Positions 44,160 to 53,419 of a stretch of DNA of 64,000 nucleotides are shown piece after piece. The DNA comes from an uncultured Aquimarina sp. (GTDB lineage Bacteria > Bacteroidota > Bacteroidia > Flavobacteriales > Flavobacteriaceae), in assembly GCA_947498775.1 (NCBI GenBank), contig CANMLL010000021.1, positions 32,653-96,652 on the forward strand, read 5' to 3'. The first letter of the stretch is position 1; each line of letters starts with the position of its first letter. Under the pieces are notes generated by a model that ran no database searches, was not told the origin of the DNA, and saw nothing but the letters and a program-made list of their open reading frames with translations. The position numbers and the translations under genes are program-made.

Positions 44160-45464
44160 ATGAGAATATTCTTTAATATGAGTCTGTGTTTATCACTATT
44201 ATCTGTGGTGAATTGTGGGTATGCGCAACCTTTAGAAAAAAACCTTGCTCCTACTACACAACATATTGATTATAAAGCTTCTCCCAGACCTGATAGACTA
44301 ATACTCACGCTTACCGAAAATCCTTCAAATGAGATTATGATTACCTGGAGAACAGACAATACCATATCCCAAGGAGTTGCAGAAATAGCAAGAGTAGAAA
44401 AACAATATGATTTCTATAAAAAAGCAAGCCAGAAAACATCTATTACCAGTACTATTACTTCATTAGAAAATGAAGAGGTTATTTATCATAAGGTAAAATT
44501 TGAAAACCTCTCCCCTAACACGTTTTATGCATACCGTGTTGGTGGCGGTAATTACTGGAGTGAATGGATACAGTTTAAAACGTCTGAAGAAAAATTTACA
44601 AAACCCTTTCAGTTTTTATATTTGGGTGATGCACAAAATGATATCTTTTCCTTATGGTCCAGAGCTGTACGAGGCGCATTCAAAAAAGCACCCAATGCAC
44701 GTTTTGCTATACATGCAGGTGATCTTATCAATCATTCTCAAAATAACTACGAATGGGGAGAATGGTTCGAAGCGAGTAGTTTTATTCCAAAAATGCTACC
44801 TTCCTTAATTACCTTAGGAAATCATGAGTATGTAAAAGACAGTACAGGGCATAAAACTGGGATTAGTAACCTATGGGATCCACAATTTAATTTTCCAGAT
44901 AATGGCCCAAAGGGATTTAAAGATCGAACCTATTATGTGGATTATCTTAACTGTAGAATCATTTGCCTGGATTCTAACAAAGGGATTGAAGAGCAAAAAA
45001 TATGGTTAGAAAACATATTAAAAACCAATACAAATGAGTGGGTTATTGTTTTCTTTCATCATCCTGTGATTTCTGCATCAAAAGGTAGAAACAATGATGG
45101 TGTTTTACAACACTGGAAACCTTTATTTGACCAATACAAAGTCGATTTGGTACTACAAGGTCATGATCATGTATATGGTCGCGGAAACAAGGTAAACTCT
45201 GGATTAGGAAAATGGAATGAAAACTCTGGTACTACATATGTCGTTTCTGTAAGCGGCAGAAAAATGTATTCGCTTAGTGATCACCCCTGGATGGATAAAA
45301 AAGGAGAAAATATTCAGTTATATCAAGTTATCACCGTTCACGAAAACACGCTGAATTTTAAAGCCTACACTCTGGACAATCAACTATTTGATAATTTTGA
45401 GCTCATAAAAAGAACAAATCAAAGTAATTTATTAAAAGAACTACCTTTATCAGAATCTGAATAG
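44160..45464 (+). CDS. purple acid phosphatase-like metallophosphoesterase
   Basis: A 434-residue secreted phosphoesterase. I choose the ATG at 44160 (MRIFFNMSLCLSLLS), which gives a signal peptide ending near GYAQ; an upstream TTG would add 13 residues. An N-terminal fibronectin-like domain (about 45-150) is followed by a calcineurin-like domain with the five metal motifs: LGDAQND, HAGDLINHS, LGNHEY, FFHHPV and GHDHVYGR. It releases phosphate from an organic phosphomonoester. It sits between the beta-helix lipoproteins and the GH36-like enzyme, 9 bases before the latter, so it belongs to this locus. Confidence 0.88.
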   Translation: MRIFFNMSLCLSLLSVVNCGYAQPLEKNLAPTTQHIDYKASPRPDRLILTLTENPSNEIMITWRTDNTISQGVAEIARVEKQYDFYKKASQKTSITSTITSLENEEVIYHKVKFENLSPNTFYAYRVGGGNYWSEWIQFKTSEEKFTKPFQFLYLGDAQNDIFSLWSRAVRGAFKKAPNARFAIHAGDLINHSQNNYEWGEWFEASSFIPKMLPSLITLGNHEYVKDSTGHKTGISNLWDPQFNFPDNGPKGFKDRTYYVDYLNCRIICLDSNKGIEEQKIWLENILKTNTNEWVIVFFHHPVISASKGRNNDGVLQHWKPLFDQYKVDLVLQGHDHVYGRGNKVNSGLGKWNENSGTTYVVSVSGRKMYSLSDHPWMDKKGENIQLYQVITVHENTLNFKAYTLDNQLFDNFELIKRTNQSNLLKELPLSESE

Positions 45465-45473
45465 TTATCACCT

Positions 45474-47543
45474 ATGCTTTTAAAAAAATGCAAATTTATA
45501 CTCATATCGTTATTTTTCTTCACGTATACTATTCATATAACCGGGCAACAGCAATTACCTGAAGAAATCTCTGCAATTTTAAAAAATGATACACTTTATC
45601 TAAAGAATAAGCAAATAAGCTTTACGTATTATTGGAATAAAGGAAATATTGTGCTTAAAGAAGCGCAACACAATCCTATTGGACAGAAATTACAATTTCC
45701 TGATCATCAAACACCAAACCTCTACCTTCCGGGAGAAATAGCTACGCCCACCAATACCAAAATCACAATTTCGGAAAAGCAAACTTTTCCTACTGAGTAT
45801 TGGCACAAAGAGGTTGCTATACTATACAAATTAGGTGATTTAGAAGTAAAACATCTCATCAAAATATACGCCAACACTTCAGCAATTTCGCATACCTATT
45901 TCTTAAAAGGAAAAGCAACATCTTCAACTTGGATCACTAATAATAATGAGGAGTTGCAGATGATAGAAAAGAATAAAGAAGACGAAAAAAATAATTCTGA
46001 ACACATTGCGAGTATTCCTTTTGATAAAAAACATTGGAAATCCACTATCGTTTCTTTTAAAGAAGCCACTGATTATTATGATAATTTGGTTTCAGAAAAA
46101 ATAATTCTTCCCTACCGAAAAAAAGAAAACCATCAGGGTAATATACTTTTGGCAACTCATCCCGAAAAGCAAATTGGTTTTTTTTTGATAAAAGAGGCAC
46201 CAATAGTTAATAGTCAGCAATACTATCCGGGATATGATTTTCAAATTGATGACAAAACAACTTCTGTACATGGAATTGGCATTTCTCCTAAGGATTTAGG
46301 TGACGAATGGATTCAGGGATATGGATATGCCATTGGATTGTCAAAATCAGACACGATAGCATTTAAAAAAGCAGTACTGCAATATCAAAAACAACTTAGA
46401 AAATATATCCCACAACGGGATGCTATGATCTTGGCCAACACCTGGGGGGATCGAAGTAAAGATAGCAGAATGAATGAAGCTTTTATTGTAAAAGAAATTG
46501 AGCAAGCTTCAACAATAGGGATTACACATCTTCAGTTAGACGACGGTTGGCAAACTGGGTTATCTCGTAATTCGGCATCAAAAGCAGGAAAAAAATGGGA
46601 TGATTGGAGTACTGAAGACTGGCAACCCCACCCCAAACGTTTTCCAAACGGTTTTGAACCAATTATTAAAACTGCAAAAGAAAAAAAAGTAGAAATTTGT
46701 CTTTGGTTTAATCCAAGCAAGACAAATAGCTATCAACTTTGGGAACGAGATGCAGATATTTTGATTGAGTATTACCGCCGATATGGCATTAAAGTCTTTA
46801 AAATTGACGGTATATCATTTACCAACAAACAATCTGAGGTTAATCTCAGGAAACTATTCACCAAAGTAATGACCCAATCAAAAGGCCAGGTAACCTTTAA
46901 TATGGATGTGACCGCTGGGCATCGTGTTGGTTATCATTTCTTTAATGAGTTTGGTAATGTTTTTCTTGAAAATCGATATACCGACTGGGGAAACTACTAC
47001 CCTCACAGAACCTTACGAAATTTATGGCAACTTTCTGGGTATGTGCCCACAGAAAGATTGCAAATTGAATTTTTAAATAATTCCCGTAATCAAAACAAAT
47101 ATCCAAAAGATGATCATTTGGCTCCTGGTAAAATCCCTTTGACCTATACAAGTGCTATCACTCTGGTTGCACAACCTTTGGCATGGATGGAACTAAGTAA
47201 CCTGAAAAACATAGGCAATTTAAAAGATCAATTCTCTGCCTATAAAAAAATAGCAGATGATCTCCATTCTACAATTGTACTCCCTATAGGAAAGGAACCT
47301 TCTGGATTCTCGTGGGCAGGATTCATTACTTATCATAATGATGTCCCCAAGTATATAGTTGCGTTCAGAGAATATACAAAAAACGATGATTTCGAATTTA
47401 AAATTAAAGAGTTAAAAAAAGCAATGAAAATCAACCGTATTTTAGGAAATGATATATCCGCAGTTCAACACCAAAAAAACTTGAGTATCGTCAAAATCAG
47501 TACTCCAAAACAATTCAATTATGGATTGTTTTTGATAGAGTGA
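45474..47543 (+). CDS. clan GH-D (GH36-like) glycoside hydrolase, putative alpha-galactosidase
   Basis: A 689-residue secreted enzyme (signal peptide to about residue 24). An N-terminal beta-sandwich (about 30-300) precedes a TIM barrel with LANTWGDRSKDSRMNEAF, THLQLDDGWQTGL, EICLWFNPSKTN and GIKVFKIDGISF; the Asp of KIDG is in the position of the GH36/GH27 nucleophile. GH36 proper has KWDxN there, so the assignment to alpha-galactosidase is provisional. Last gene of the polysaccharide locus, co-directional with the phosphoesterase at a 9-base gap. Confidence 0.8.
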   Translation: MLLKKCKFILISLFFFTYTIHITGQQQLPEEISAILKNDTLYLKNKQISFTYYWNKGNIVLKEAQHNPIGQKLQFPDHQTPNLYLPGEIATPTNTKITISEKQTFPTEYWHKEVAILYKLGDLEVKHLIKIYANTSAISHTYFLKGKATSSTWITNNNEELQMIEKNKEDEKNNSEHIASIPFDKKHWKSTIVSFKEATDYYDNLVSEKIILPYRKKENHQGNILLATHPEKQIGFFLIKEAPIVNSQQYYPGYDFQIDDKTTSVHGIGISPKDLGDEWIQGYGYAIGLSKSDTIAFKKAVLQYQKQLRKYIPQRDAMILANTWGDRSKDSRMNEAFIVKEIEQASTIGITHLQLDDGWQTGLSRNSASKAGKKWDDWSTEDWQPHPKRFPNGFEPIIKTAKEKKVEICLWFNPSKTNSYQLWERDADILIEYYRRYGIKVFKIDGISFTNKQSEVNLRKLFTKVMTQSKGQVTFNMDVTAGHRVGYHFFNEFGNVFLENRYTDWGNYYPHRTLRNLWQLSGYVPTERLQIEFLNNSRNQNKYPKDDHLAPGKIPLTYTSAITLVAQPLAWMELSNLKNIGNLKDQFSAYKKIADDLHSTIVLPIGKEPSGFSWAGFITYHNDVPKYIVAFREYTKNDDFEFKIKELKKAMKINRILGNDISAVQHQKNLSIVKISTPKQFNYGLFLIE

Positions 47544-47749
47544 AAAACCTCGGGGGAAGCCCACAAGGCATTTTTAAGAAACTGATTTTTGATTTCGAGG
47601 CAAGCCTCTGAGCATTTAAATCTCGATTATCGAGTAATATTCTTTAGCCTATACTAGACATCCTCTTTTTATTTACGATGCAGGACACAAAGCTAATCAG
47701 TCTCTTATTCTGATTCTATCAAAATGATCGTGTTACTATTAATGATGGC

Positions 47750-47784
47750 TCTAGTTTAAAATTGCTATGCTATTTTAAACTAGA
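47750..47784. repeat. hairpin with perfect 13-bp arms
   Basis: TCTAGTTTAAAAT (47750-47762) is the exact reverse complement of 47772-47784 across a 9-base loop. No T run follows on the plus strand. Confidence 0.55.
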
Positions 47785-47789
47785 ACCTA

Positions 47790-47894
47790 ATGGATTGGTT
47801 TGCCATTTTTAAAGATCAGAACAATCAAGATAGACAAGGCTTAATAAATGAAAGAGGTGAGATGGTTGTTGAGGTAGGCTTATCAAAGTTTTAA
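47790..47894 (+). pseudogene. remnant resembling a WG-repeat protein end
   Basis: A 34-residue frame beginning MDWFAIFKDQNNQD and ending ...MVVEVGLSKF. The part QGLINERGEMVV looks like one WG (KWG) repeat (GLIN..G..V). It is too short to be a full protein and has no neighbour of its kind; I read it as a relic. Confidence 0.3.
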
Positions 47895-47967
47895 CCCGGT
47901 TTATGCATTAGAACGGGTTTAACCAATACTAAGTAACTAAAACCTACAATTACATTTCAATTCTTTT

Positions 47968-47975
47968 TATCTTTG
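47968..47975 (+). promoter_or_regulatory. -7 promoter element, nearly leaderless
   Basis: TATCTTTG ends only 4 bases before the ATG at 47980, so a transcript from here would start at or just inside the coding sequence. Confidence 0.4.
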
Positions 47976-47979
47976 TTAT

Positions 47980-48297
47980 ATGAAATTTCTAACGCTGCTA
48001 TTGGCTATCTACTTTTTTGCGCTTAATTTTTATCCCTGTGGCGATGTAATCGTTGATCACGAGGATATTAAGGTAGAAATTTCATTTGATCATGACACAG
48101 AGCATGAACATTGCGATTTGGATTTATGTTCTCCTTTTTGTCAATGTCATTGTTGTCATGTACATACCAGTGACCTTGTTTTTCATCACTATTCAATTTT
48201 GAAATTTCCTTATTCAAAATCTATTTTTGGACATTTTGAAAAAATAAACGAAGGAGCTACTTTTAAGTTACTTCAACCACCCCGACGTATTGGCTAA
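47980..48297 (+). CDS. Cys/His-rich secreted protein (DUF6660-like)
   Basis: A 105-residue protein with an N-terminal signal sequence (MKFLTLLLAIYFFALNFYPCGD). Its middle is packed with metal-binding-type residues: DHDTEHEHCDLDLCSPFCQCHCCHVH, here quoted in parts as EHEHCDLDLC and FCQCHCCHVH. It then continues with FKLLQPPRRIG at the C-terminus. As far as I recall the family is named DUF6660 and occurs before TonB receptors in flavobacteria. A TonB receptor follows after 59 bases. A role in binding or sensing copper or zinc for uptake is inference. Confidence 0.7.
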   Translation: MKFLTLLLAIYFFALNFYPCGDVIVDHEDIKVEISFDHDTEHEHCDLDLCSPFCQCHCCHVHTSDLVFHHYSILKFPYSKSIFGHFEKINEGATFKLLQPPRRIG

Positions 48298-48356
48298 AAT
48301 CCATAGCGATACTTGTTATCGCCTTTCAAATTTTTAGTCAATAAAATTCAAGTAAT

Positions 48357-50546
48357 ATGCATATTAAATCTATAAGCCTTTGGCTTATGTTATTGCTTTG
48401 CGGTTTTGCAAAGGCGCAAGAAAATACGTTTCAAATCAAAGTTTTAAACGAAAAAGAAAATGAACCACTTTTAGGAGCTTCGGTATATATCAATACGCTT
48501 AAAAAAGGGTCAACAACCGATTTTGATGGCGTCGCTACTTTACAGGATATTCCTGAAGGTGATTATATCCTACAAATTTCATTCGTTGGCTTCAAAACTA
48601 TAGAAACTCAAATTACAGTTCCAAATCAAAAAAAATTGGTTTTCTATTTGCAGGAAAGTGCAGATGCTTTGGAGACCATTGTTTTACAATCAACTAGAAG
48701 TACACGAACTATAAAAAAAATACCTACCCGAATAGAGTTTATTGGTGCAGAGGAATTAGGAGAAAAAGTCGCTATGAATGCAACCAATATCTCAATGACG
48801 CTTCGTGAAAGTACTGGTATCCAAATGCAACAAACTTCATTAAGTAGCGGAAACTCTAATATCAGAATACAAGGATTAGATGGGCGATATACGCAATTGC
48901 TAAGAGATGGTTTTCCTTTATATAGTGGGTTTTCAAGTGGATTAAGTATTCTACAAATTCCTCCTGTCGACCTAAAACAAATCGAAATCATAAAAGGAAG
49001 CTCCTCTACACTTTATGGAGGTGGTGCCATTGCAGGTTTGGTAAATCTGGTTTCTAAAACACCCGAAGACGAACCCGAATTAGACATTATGCTTACGCAA
49101 ACGCAAGCGTTAGGAAGTACCGCAAATGTATTTTATAGTGAGCGTAACGATAAGTGGGGTTGGACCCTTTTTGGATCTGGTAATTACCAAAAAGCCTATG
49201 ATCCAGAGGATGATGGTTTTAGCAACTTACCGCAAACCTGGTCAATTAATTTTAATCCAAAGCTGTTTTATTATCCTTCTGAAAATACAACCTTTTGGGT
49301 TGGAATTAATGGAAGTTTTGATGACAGAAAAGGAGGTGATATTGCAACAATAGAAGATGGCCAGAATGGTATTGGTCAATATACCGAAGAAAACTTATCC
49401 AACCGTCTAAGTAGCCAAGCAGTATTCGAAACACGGTTAGATTCGGTACAATTGATAAAGGTAAAAAACAGCATTTCATTTTTTGACCGAAACCTTGAAA
49501 TTCCGGATTTAACCTTTGAGGGCAAACAATGGAATAGTTTTACAGAAGCGACTTATCAAAAGCAAGGGTCAAGAGCCGATTGGGTTCTTGGAGCTAACTT
49601 ATATACGACTTCTTTTGATGAAGATTCGCAAACTTTAGAAAGAGATCAGGACGATATTACTTACGGCCTGTTTGCCAATACTATTTATGATATTTCTGAT
49701 CATGTGATCATCGAAACCGGACTACGAGCTGATTATGCCAATGACTGGGGCTTTTTTGCATTACCTCGTGTTTCATTGTTATTCAAAACCAACGGTAATT
49801 TCTCTAGTAGAATTGGTGGAGGTTTGGGGTATAAGATTCCTGATATATTTACTGAAGAAGCAGAGTTTATCAATTTTGAAGATATCCTACCTATAGACAA
49901 AGATGCCCTTGAGGCAGAACGTTCGTATGGATTAAATCTTGATTTTAATTACCAAATTAGGTTATCTGATAATCTTGATTTTTCAATCAATCAACTTTTT
50001 TATCTTACCGCTATTAGAGATGGATTATTGTTAAATAGTACCCCCAATGATTTGTTTCAATTTGAAAATGCCGATGGGGAGATTCTTAGTAAAGGGGCAG
50101 AAACAAACATTAAGTTTAGCTACAAAGATTTCAGATGGTTTTTGAACTATGCCTTTATCGATACTCGATTAAATTATTTACCTGGTAACCCACAAAAGCC
50201 TCTTACAGCCAGACATAATGGGGGAAGTGTTTTTATGTATGAATCCTCTAAGTGGCGTATTGGTTTTGAGACCTATTATACAGGCACACAACTGTTATCA
50301 AATGGCACAAAAACAACCGATTTTATCACTATGGGATTATTAGGAATTCGTAATTTTAAATGGGGAAGCGTTTTTGTAAACTTTGAAAACTTTACCGATC
50401 GAAGACAAAGCAGGTTTTCACCTTTGGTATTACCTCCTAACGAGGATCCAATTTTTCCTGAAATCTATGCCCCTACTGATGGATTTATTTTTAGTCTGGG
50501 AGTAATTTTGAAACCATTTGGGAATGAGAGTGAGCATCATGATTAA
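48357..50546 (+). CDS. TonB-dependent receptor, probably for a metal or metal chelate
   Basis: A 729-residue receptor. Signal peptide (to AKAQ, about residue 21), carboxypeptidase-regulatory-like domain (about 24-100), plug (about 115-225, ESTGIQMQQTSLSSGNSN, IKGSSSTLYGGGAIAGLVN) and a barrel ending IFSLGVILKPFGNESEHHD. It is the siderophore/metal type, not the glycan type of 37755. The preceding Cys/His-rich protein points to a metal substrate. A terminator follows. Confidence 0.88.
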   Translation: MHIKSISLWLMLLLCGFAKAQENTFQIKVLNEKENEPLLGASVYINTLKKGSTTDFDGVATLQDIPEGDYILQISFVGFKTIETQITVPNQKKLVFYLQESADALETIVLQSTRSTRTIKKIPTRIEFIGAEELGEKVAMNATNISMTLRESTGIQMQQTSLSSGNSNIRIQGLDGRYTQLLRDGFPLYSGFSSGLSILQIPPVDLKQIEIIKGSSSTLYGGGAIAGLVNLVSKTPEDEPELDIMLTQTQALGSTANVFYSERNDKWGWTLFGSGNYQKAYDPEDDGFSNLPQTWSINFNPKLFYYPSENTTFWVGINGSFDDRKGGDIATIEDGQNGIGQYTEENLSNRLSSQAVFETRLDSVQLIKVKNSISFFDRNLEIPDLTFEGKQWNSFTEATYQKQGSRADWVLGANLYTTSFDEDSQTLERDQDDITYGLFANTIYDISDHVIIETGLRADYANDWGFFALPRVSLLFKTNGNFSSRIGGGLGYKIPDIFTEEAEFINFEDILPIDKDALEAERSYGLNLDFNYQIRLSDNLDFSINQLFYLTAIRDGLLLNSTPNDLFQFENADGEILSKGAETNIKFSYKDFRWFLNYAFIDTRLNYLPGNPQKPLTARHNGGSVFMYESSKWRIGFETYYTGTQLLSNGTKTTDFITMGLLGIRNFKWGSVFVNFENFTDRRQSRFSPLVLPPNEDPIFPEIYAPTDGFIFSLGVILKPFGNESEHHD

Positions 50547-50582
50547 AATGTGTTGATTTTTTGATGATCTTTCAAAAATAGC

Positions 50583-50611
50583 CAAAACCTGCAATTTTAT
50601 TGCGGGTTTTG
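50583..50611 (+). terminator. hairpin terminator after the TonB receptor
   Basis: CAAAACCTGCAAT pairs with ATTGCGGGTTTTG (13 bp, one T-G) over a 3-base loop; T-rich tail. Confidence 0.75.
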
Positions 50612-50642
50612 TGTTTAATTAATACCCACAGTTTATACCACA

Positions 50643-51224
50643 CTAATCCAAAACAGAAAGAGCACTTACAACCATTTGTTCCAAATCTTTTTTGGCGGTA
50701 TTTGTTCTGTTCAAAACCTTCATTCCGTTATTTAAAGTAAAAAGAAATAATGCCAGGGATTTTATGTCTTTATCTTTTGAAATCTCTCCGTTTTCAACAC
50801 CTGTTTTAAGGTGATCAAAAAATAAATTCACAAACATTTTTTGATTTTCGTTAACGATCGATTTTATTACATCATCATGAGCCGCAAGCTCTGTGGTAGT
50901 ATTTACAACAAAACAGCCTTTATGGTCTTTATCAAATTCAGCTTCTTGTGCAATCAACAAAAAAAGCTTCTTAAACCCTTCTTTCACAGAACTTTGACTA
51001 TAAAGAAACGTCTTTAAACCAGACAAGGATGTTTTTCTATAATGCGCAAAAGCCTTTAGAAAAAGTTGCATTTTATCGCCATAGGTATCATAAATACTGG
51101 CCCTATTAATTCCTAGTTGGGAAACAAGATCCTGCATAGAAGTTGCATAAAACCCTTTTTTCCAGAAAAGTTGCATTGCCTTTTCTAAAATTTCGTTTTC
51201 GTCAAACGCTTTGATTCTCGGCAT
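50643..51224 (-). CDS. TetR/AcrR family transcriptional regulator
   Basis: A 193-residue repressor. The N-terminal helix-turn-helix is visible at about residues 25-46 (MQDLVSQLGINRASIYDTYG), preceded by EILEKAMQLFWKKGFYATS. The C-terminal ligand-binding domain is helical with NTTTELAAHDD typical of the TetR_C group seen in flavobacteria. It is the second gene after the ABM-domain protein (54-base gap). Two copies of a GAATG-n2-CATTC palindrome at the operon promoter are probably its operators, giving autorepression. Confidence 0.92.
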   Translation of the reverse strand: MPRIKAFDENEILEKAMQLFWKKGFYATSMQDLVSQLGINRASIYDTYGDKMQLFLKAFAHYRKTSLSGLKTFLYSQSSVKEGFKKLFLLIAQEAEFDKDHKGCFVVNTTTELAAHDDVIKSIVNENQKMFVNLFFDHLKTGVENGEISKDKDIKSLALFLFTLNNGMKVLNRTNTAKKDLEQMVVSALSVLD

Positions 51225-51278
51225 ACCATTATATTGAAAGCAGGTTATACAGTAAGCACAACCTGCTCTTTGTTAAAA

Positions 51279-51710
51279 CTATTTCTTTTTACTTGCCAAA
51301 TTTACAGAAATTACGTCATAAGGATGATAATCAGGTGTTGAGTTGCTAAATACTTCCAACATATTAGGTGCTTTACCCGCCTCGATAAGTTTTACGGCTT
51401 CTTGAAGGGCAGCTGCGTCTTTCCATTGTGCATAAACAATTACATGTTCACTATCCAGGCTTTTATGAATATTTGCCGAAATAAAACCTTTCTGGTAGCG
51501 CATTGTTTCTGTCATACCTTTTTGCAGGAGTTCGACAATTTTTTCTTGTTGCCCTTCTTTTGGTGTGATTACATTTATTACGGTAAGAATTTCTTTGTCT
51601 GCATTAATAATTGCATCTGCCTTGTTTAACGATTTAAAACTCATAGCAATAATGGCAATAATAAGTGTCGAAATTGTAAAGAATGTTTTACGGTTTAAAA
51701 AAGTTTTCAT
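51279..51710 (-). CDS. exported antibiotic biosynthesis monooxygenase (ABM) domain protein
   Basis: A 143-residue protein with an N-terminal signal/anchor (residues 8-25) and one ABM ferredoxin-like domain (about 40-135): ILTVINVITPKEGQQEKIVELL, GFISANIHKS, VIVYAQWKD. ABM proteins act as small monooxygenases on quinones or as dimeric stress proteins; the export signal is unusual for the family. First gene of an operon with tetR. Its promoter carries two TetR-type palindromes. Confidence 0.85.
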   Translation of the reverse strand: MKTFLNRKTFFTISTLIIAIIAMSFKSLNKADAIINADKEILTVINVITPKEGQQEKIVELLQKGMTETMRYQKGFISANIHKSLDSEHVIVYAQWKDAAALQEAVKLIEAGKAPNMLEVFSNSTPDYHPYDVISVNLASKKK

Positions 51711-51742
51711 TTTTATTGTTTTTTTATATTAATAATTAATTT

Positions 51743-51756
51743 GGAATGATCATTCT
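51743..51756. promoter_or_regulatory. TetR-type operator, copy 1
   Basis: GGAATGATCATTCT contains the perfect 12-bp palindrome GAATGATCATTC. It lies downstream of the -7 box of the ABM/tetR promoter, where bound repressor would block transcription. Confidence 0.6.
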
Positions 51757-51784
51757 AAAATAGATCAAAAAAATATTGTCGGCA

Positions 51785-51815
51785 CAAATATATTTTAATA
51801 GAATGTTCATTCCAA
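51785..51815 (-). promoter_or_regulatory. promoter of the ABM-tetR operon
   Basis: On the minus strand, TTG (51815-51813), a 20-base spacer and TATATTTG (51792-51785) form a full Bacteroidota promoter about 75 bases upstream of the ABM gene. It overlaps operator copy 2. Confidence 0.65.
51800..51813. promoter_or_regulatory. TetR-type operator, copy 2
   Basis: AGAATGTTCATTCC has the same GAATG-n2-CATTC half-sites as copy 1, 57 bases away, and sits between the -33 and -7 boxes. Confidence 0.6.
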
Positions 51816-52001
51816 TATATTAACTATTTTTTAACCAAACTAAAAAACTATAGGTACTTTGAAAGTTTCCTTTGCTGAAATGCTACCGCATTTAAGCTTA
51901 AAAAAATATTAAAATAAAAATGATTTGTCTTAGCGTTTTCATTTTTTAGAGTTAATATGCACAAAAGGTTATTTTTTTAATTTGTTATTTGATCTATATT
52001 G

Positions 52002-53120
52002 CTATTGGCAAAAAAAAGTTCTTAATGTGCTGGGATGAGCATAAATTCCTTTATCCTCCTTCCAATCTGGTGATATTGCCATAACCAAATGGTTATAAGG
52101 ATTAGGGATAACACCAATATAGTAGTCTTGTTTTTCTTGAAAATGTAGAGTGTTTATACTGTTTTCAATACTGGTAATCAATTGTTTTCTTTGATGTAGA
52201 GGGATATGATACATAAAATCAAAACGTAAAAGTACAAGCACTTTATTATCTCTTCTTCTAAGCATATAGCTATACTTTTCTGGATCCATCTTACGACATT
52301 CTTCAACCAGATCTTTGTTATAGATTTTAGCAAAAGATTGCAATCCTTCGTAAACTTTTATGTGTAAAGAATCCTTTGTTCTTTGTTGACTTGACATCTC
52401 TGCTAGTAATTCTATTTTATAATCCTCTAACCTTTTTATATAATCACATCCTAGATTATTGATAGAGTCGTTTGATGAAGTTATTTGCTTTTTAAGCTTG
52501 TCCGTTTCCACATAACTCATGGCCGTCTTATACATATCTGGCATTCTATCGATACCATAATCAAGTTGACCTAAATGTCTATTAAATTCAAAATATAAGG
52601 GATCATATAGGTTTATAGTGTCGGTATCTTTTAGAAAAGGTACCATCTCACTATAAGCCTTAAGAAGTTTTTCTTTATACCCTATAAGTTCATTTTGTTT
52701 TTTGTAGGTATTTACCAGTGTTTTAAATGTATAAACATCCATATTTGAATTATTCTCATAATATCTCAGTTGGGCCCAGCCATCGTTTCTCATAGAATTT
52801 AATCGCTCTAAATCGATGGAGATACTAGTAACTTGACGATGTAAGTCTTTAACAGTAAGATACTCATGATTGATATATACATGCGCATAGAACTCATTCC
52901 ATTGTTCAGAAATATTACTTTCTAACGTATACCTGTTCTCATCTAGTTCAAAGTAGGTATTGCGGTTAAATTCTTCCGCTCTATTTGTTTTAAATTCATC
53001 TTGTTTTTTTTGATTTTTATAATCAACATATGTAGCTAAAAGGATCGTAATACAAGTTAGCCATACTAGTAGTTCTAAAATTGTTTTTCTATTCATCTTT
53101 GTAGATCTAGATTTATTCAT
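52002..53120 (-). CDS. hypothetical membrane-anchored protein, family A
   Basis: A 372-residue protein I do not recognise. It has one N-terminal membrane helix (RKTILELLVWLTCITILLAT) and a large, mostly helical, probably extracytoplasmic domain rich in Tyr, Asp and Lys. The membrane-helix signature LE-L/V-LVW-L/I-TC-I/L-T recurs in the 220-residue protein at 60830, so both seem to be one family. Start at 53120 or the internal Met at 53096 (MNRKTILELL) are both possible. The gene stands alone on its strand next to the two-component cluster. Confidence 0.7.
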   Translation of the reverse strand: MNKSRSTKMNRKTILELLVWLTCITILLATYVDYKNQKKQDEFKTNRAEEFNRNTYFELDENRYTLESNISEQWNEFYAHVYINHEYLTVKDLHRQVTSISIDLERLNSMRNDGWAQLRYYENNSNMDVYTFKTLVNTYKKQNELIGYKEKLLKAYSEMVPFLKDTDTINLYDPLYFEFNRHLGQLDYGIDRMPDMYKTAMSYVETDKLKKQITSSNDSINNLGCDYIKRLEDYKIELLAEMSSQQRTKDSLHIKVYEGLQSFAKIYNKDLVEECRKMDPEKYSYMLRRRDNKVLVLLRFDFMYHIPLHQRKQLITSIENSINTLHFQEKQDYYIGVIPNPYNHLVMAISPDWKEDKGIYAHPSTLRTFFCQ

Positions 53121-53260
53121 ATCATTTCTTACTATGTTTTTGGTCTTATGATGATATTATTAAATATTGTCTCACCACCAAGGAAACGTCATTAAAGCCA
53201 ACAGCCAAATTCTTCTTGATTTTAGAACAGAATTCAATTAACTTTTTTTAACGATTCCTA

Positions 53261-53419
53261 TCATGGAGTCAAATCAAAAGTGATATGATTTGGGTTGATA
53301 TTAGCAACAGAAAACATTACATCTATATCTTTTCTTCTTCCTTTAATCGTTATATGCCCCCCACTAATCTTCATTTCTTTTGCAATCCTTATCAAATCTT
53401 GAAATGGATCTTTGCTCAT
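53261..53419 (-). CDS. hypothetical small protein
   Basis: A 52-residue protein from the ATG at 53419 (MSKDPFQDLIRIAKEM). It ends IKGRRKDIDVMFSVANINPN plus HITFDLTP. An in-frame ATG at 53476 would give 71 residues, but the extra 19 look like translated spacer. No motif is recognised. It may be real because its hydrophobic/charged pattern is regular, but it could be chance. Confidence 0.4.
   Translation of the reverse strand: MSKDPFQDLIRIAKEMKISGGHITIKGRRKDIDVMFSVANINPNHITFDLTP

Larger units (their letters stand above)
47544..47979. other. 436-base gap with degenerate sequence
   Basis: Contains a GC-richer stretch with the repeated words CCTCGGGGGAAGCCC, GGCAAGCCTC and CTCGATTATCGAG (47550-47640) that looks like decayed mobile or intergenic-repeat DNA, a 13-bp-arm hairpin (47750-47784), a 34-residue open frame (47790-47894) and a weak hairpin (47893-47920). 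No intact gene except those listed. Confidence 0.4.

Noticed and set aside
48644..48991. Minus-strand open frame of 115 codons
   Set aside because: Antisense to the plug of the second TonB receptor.
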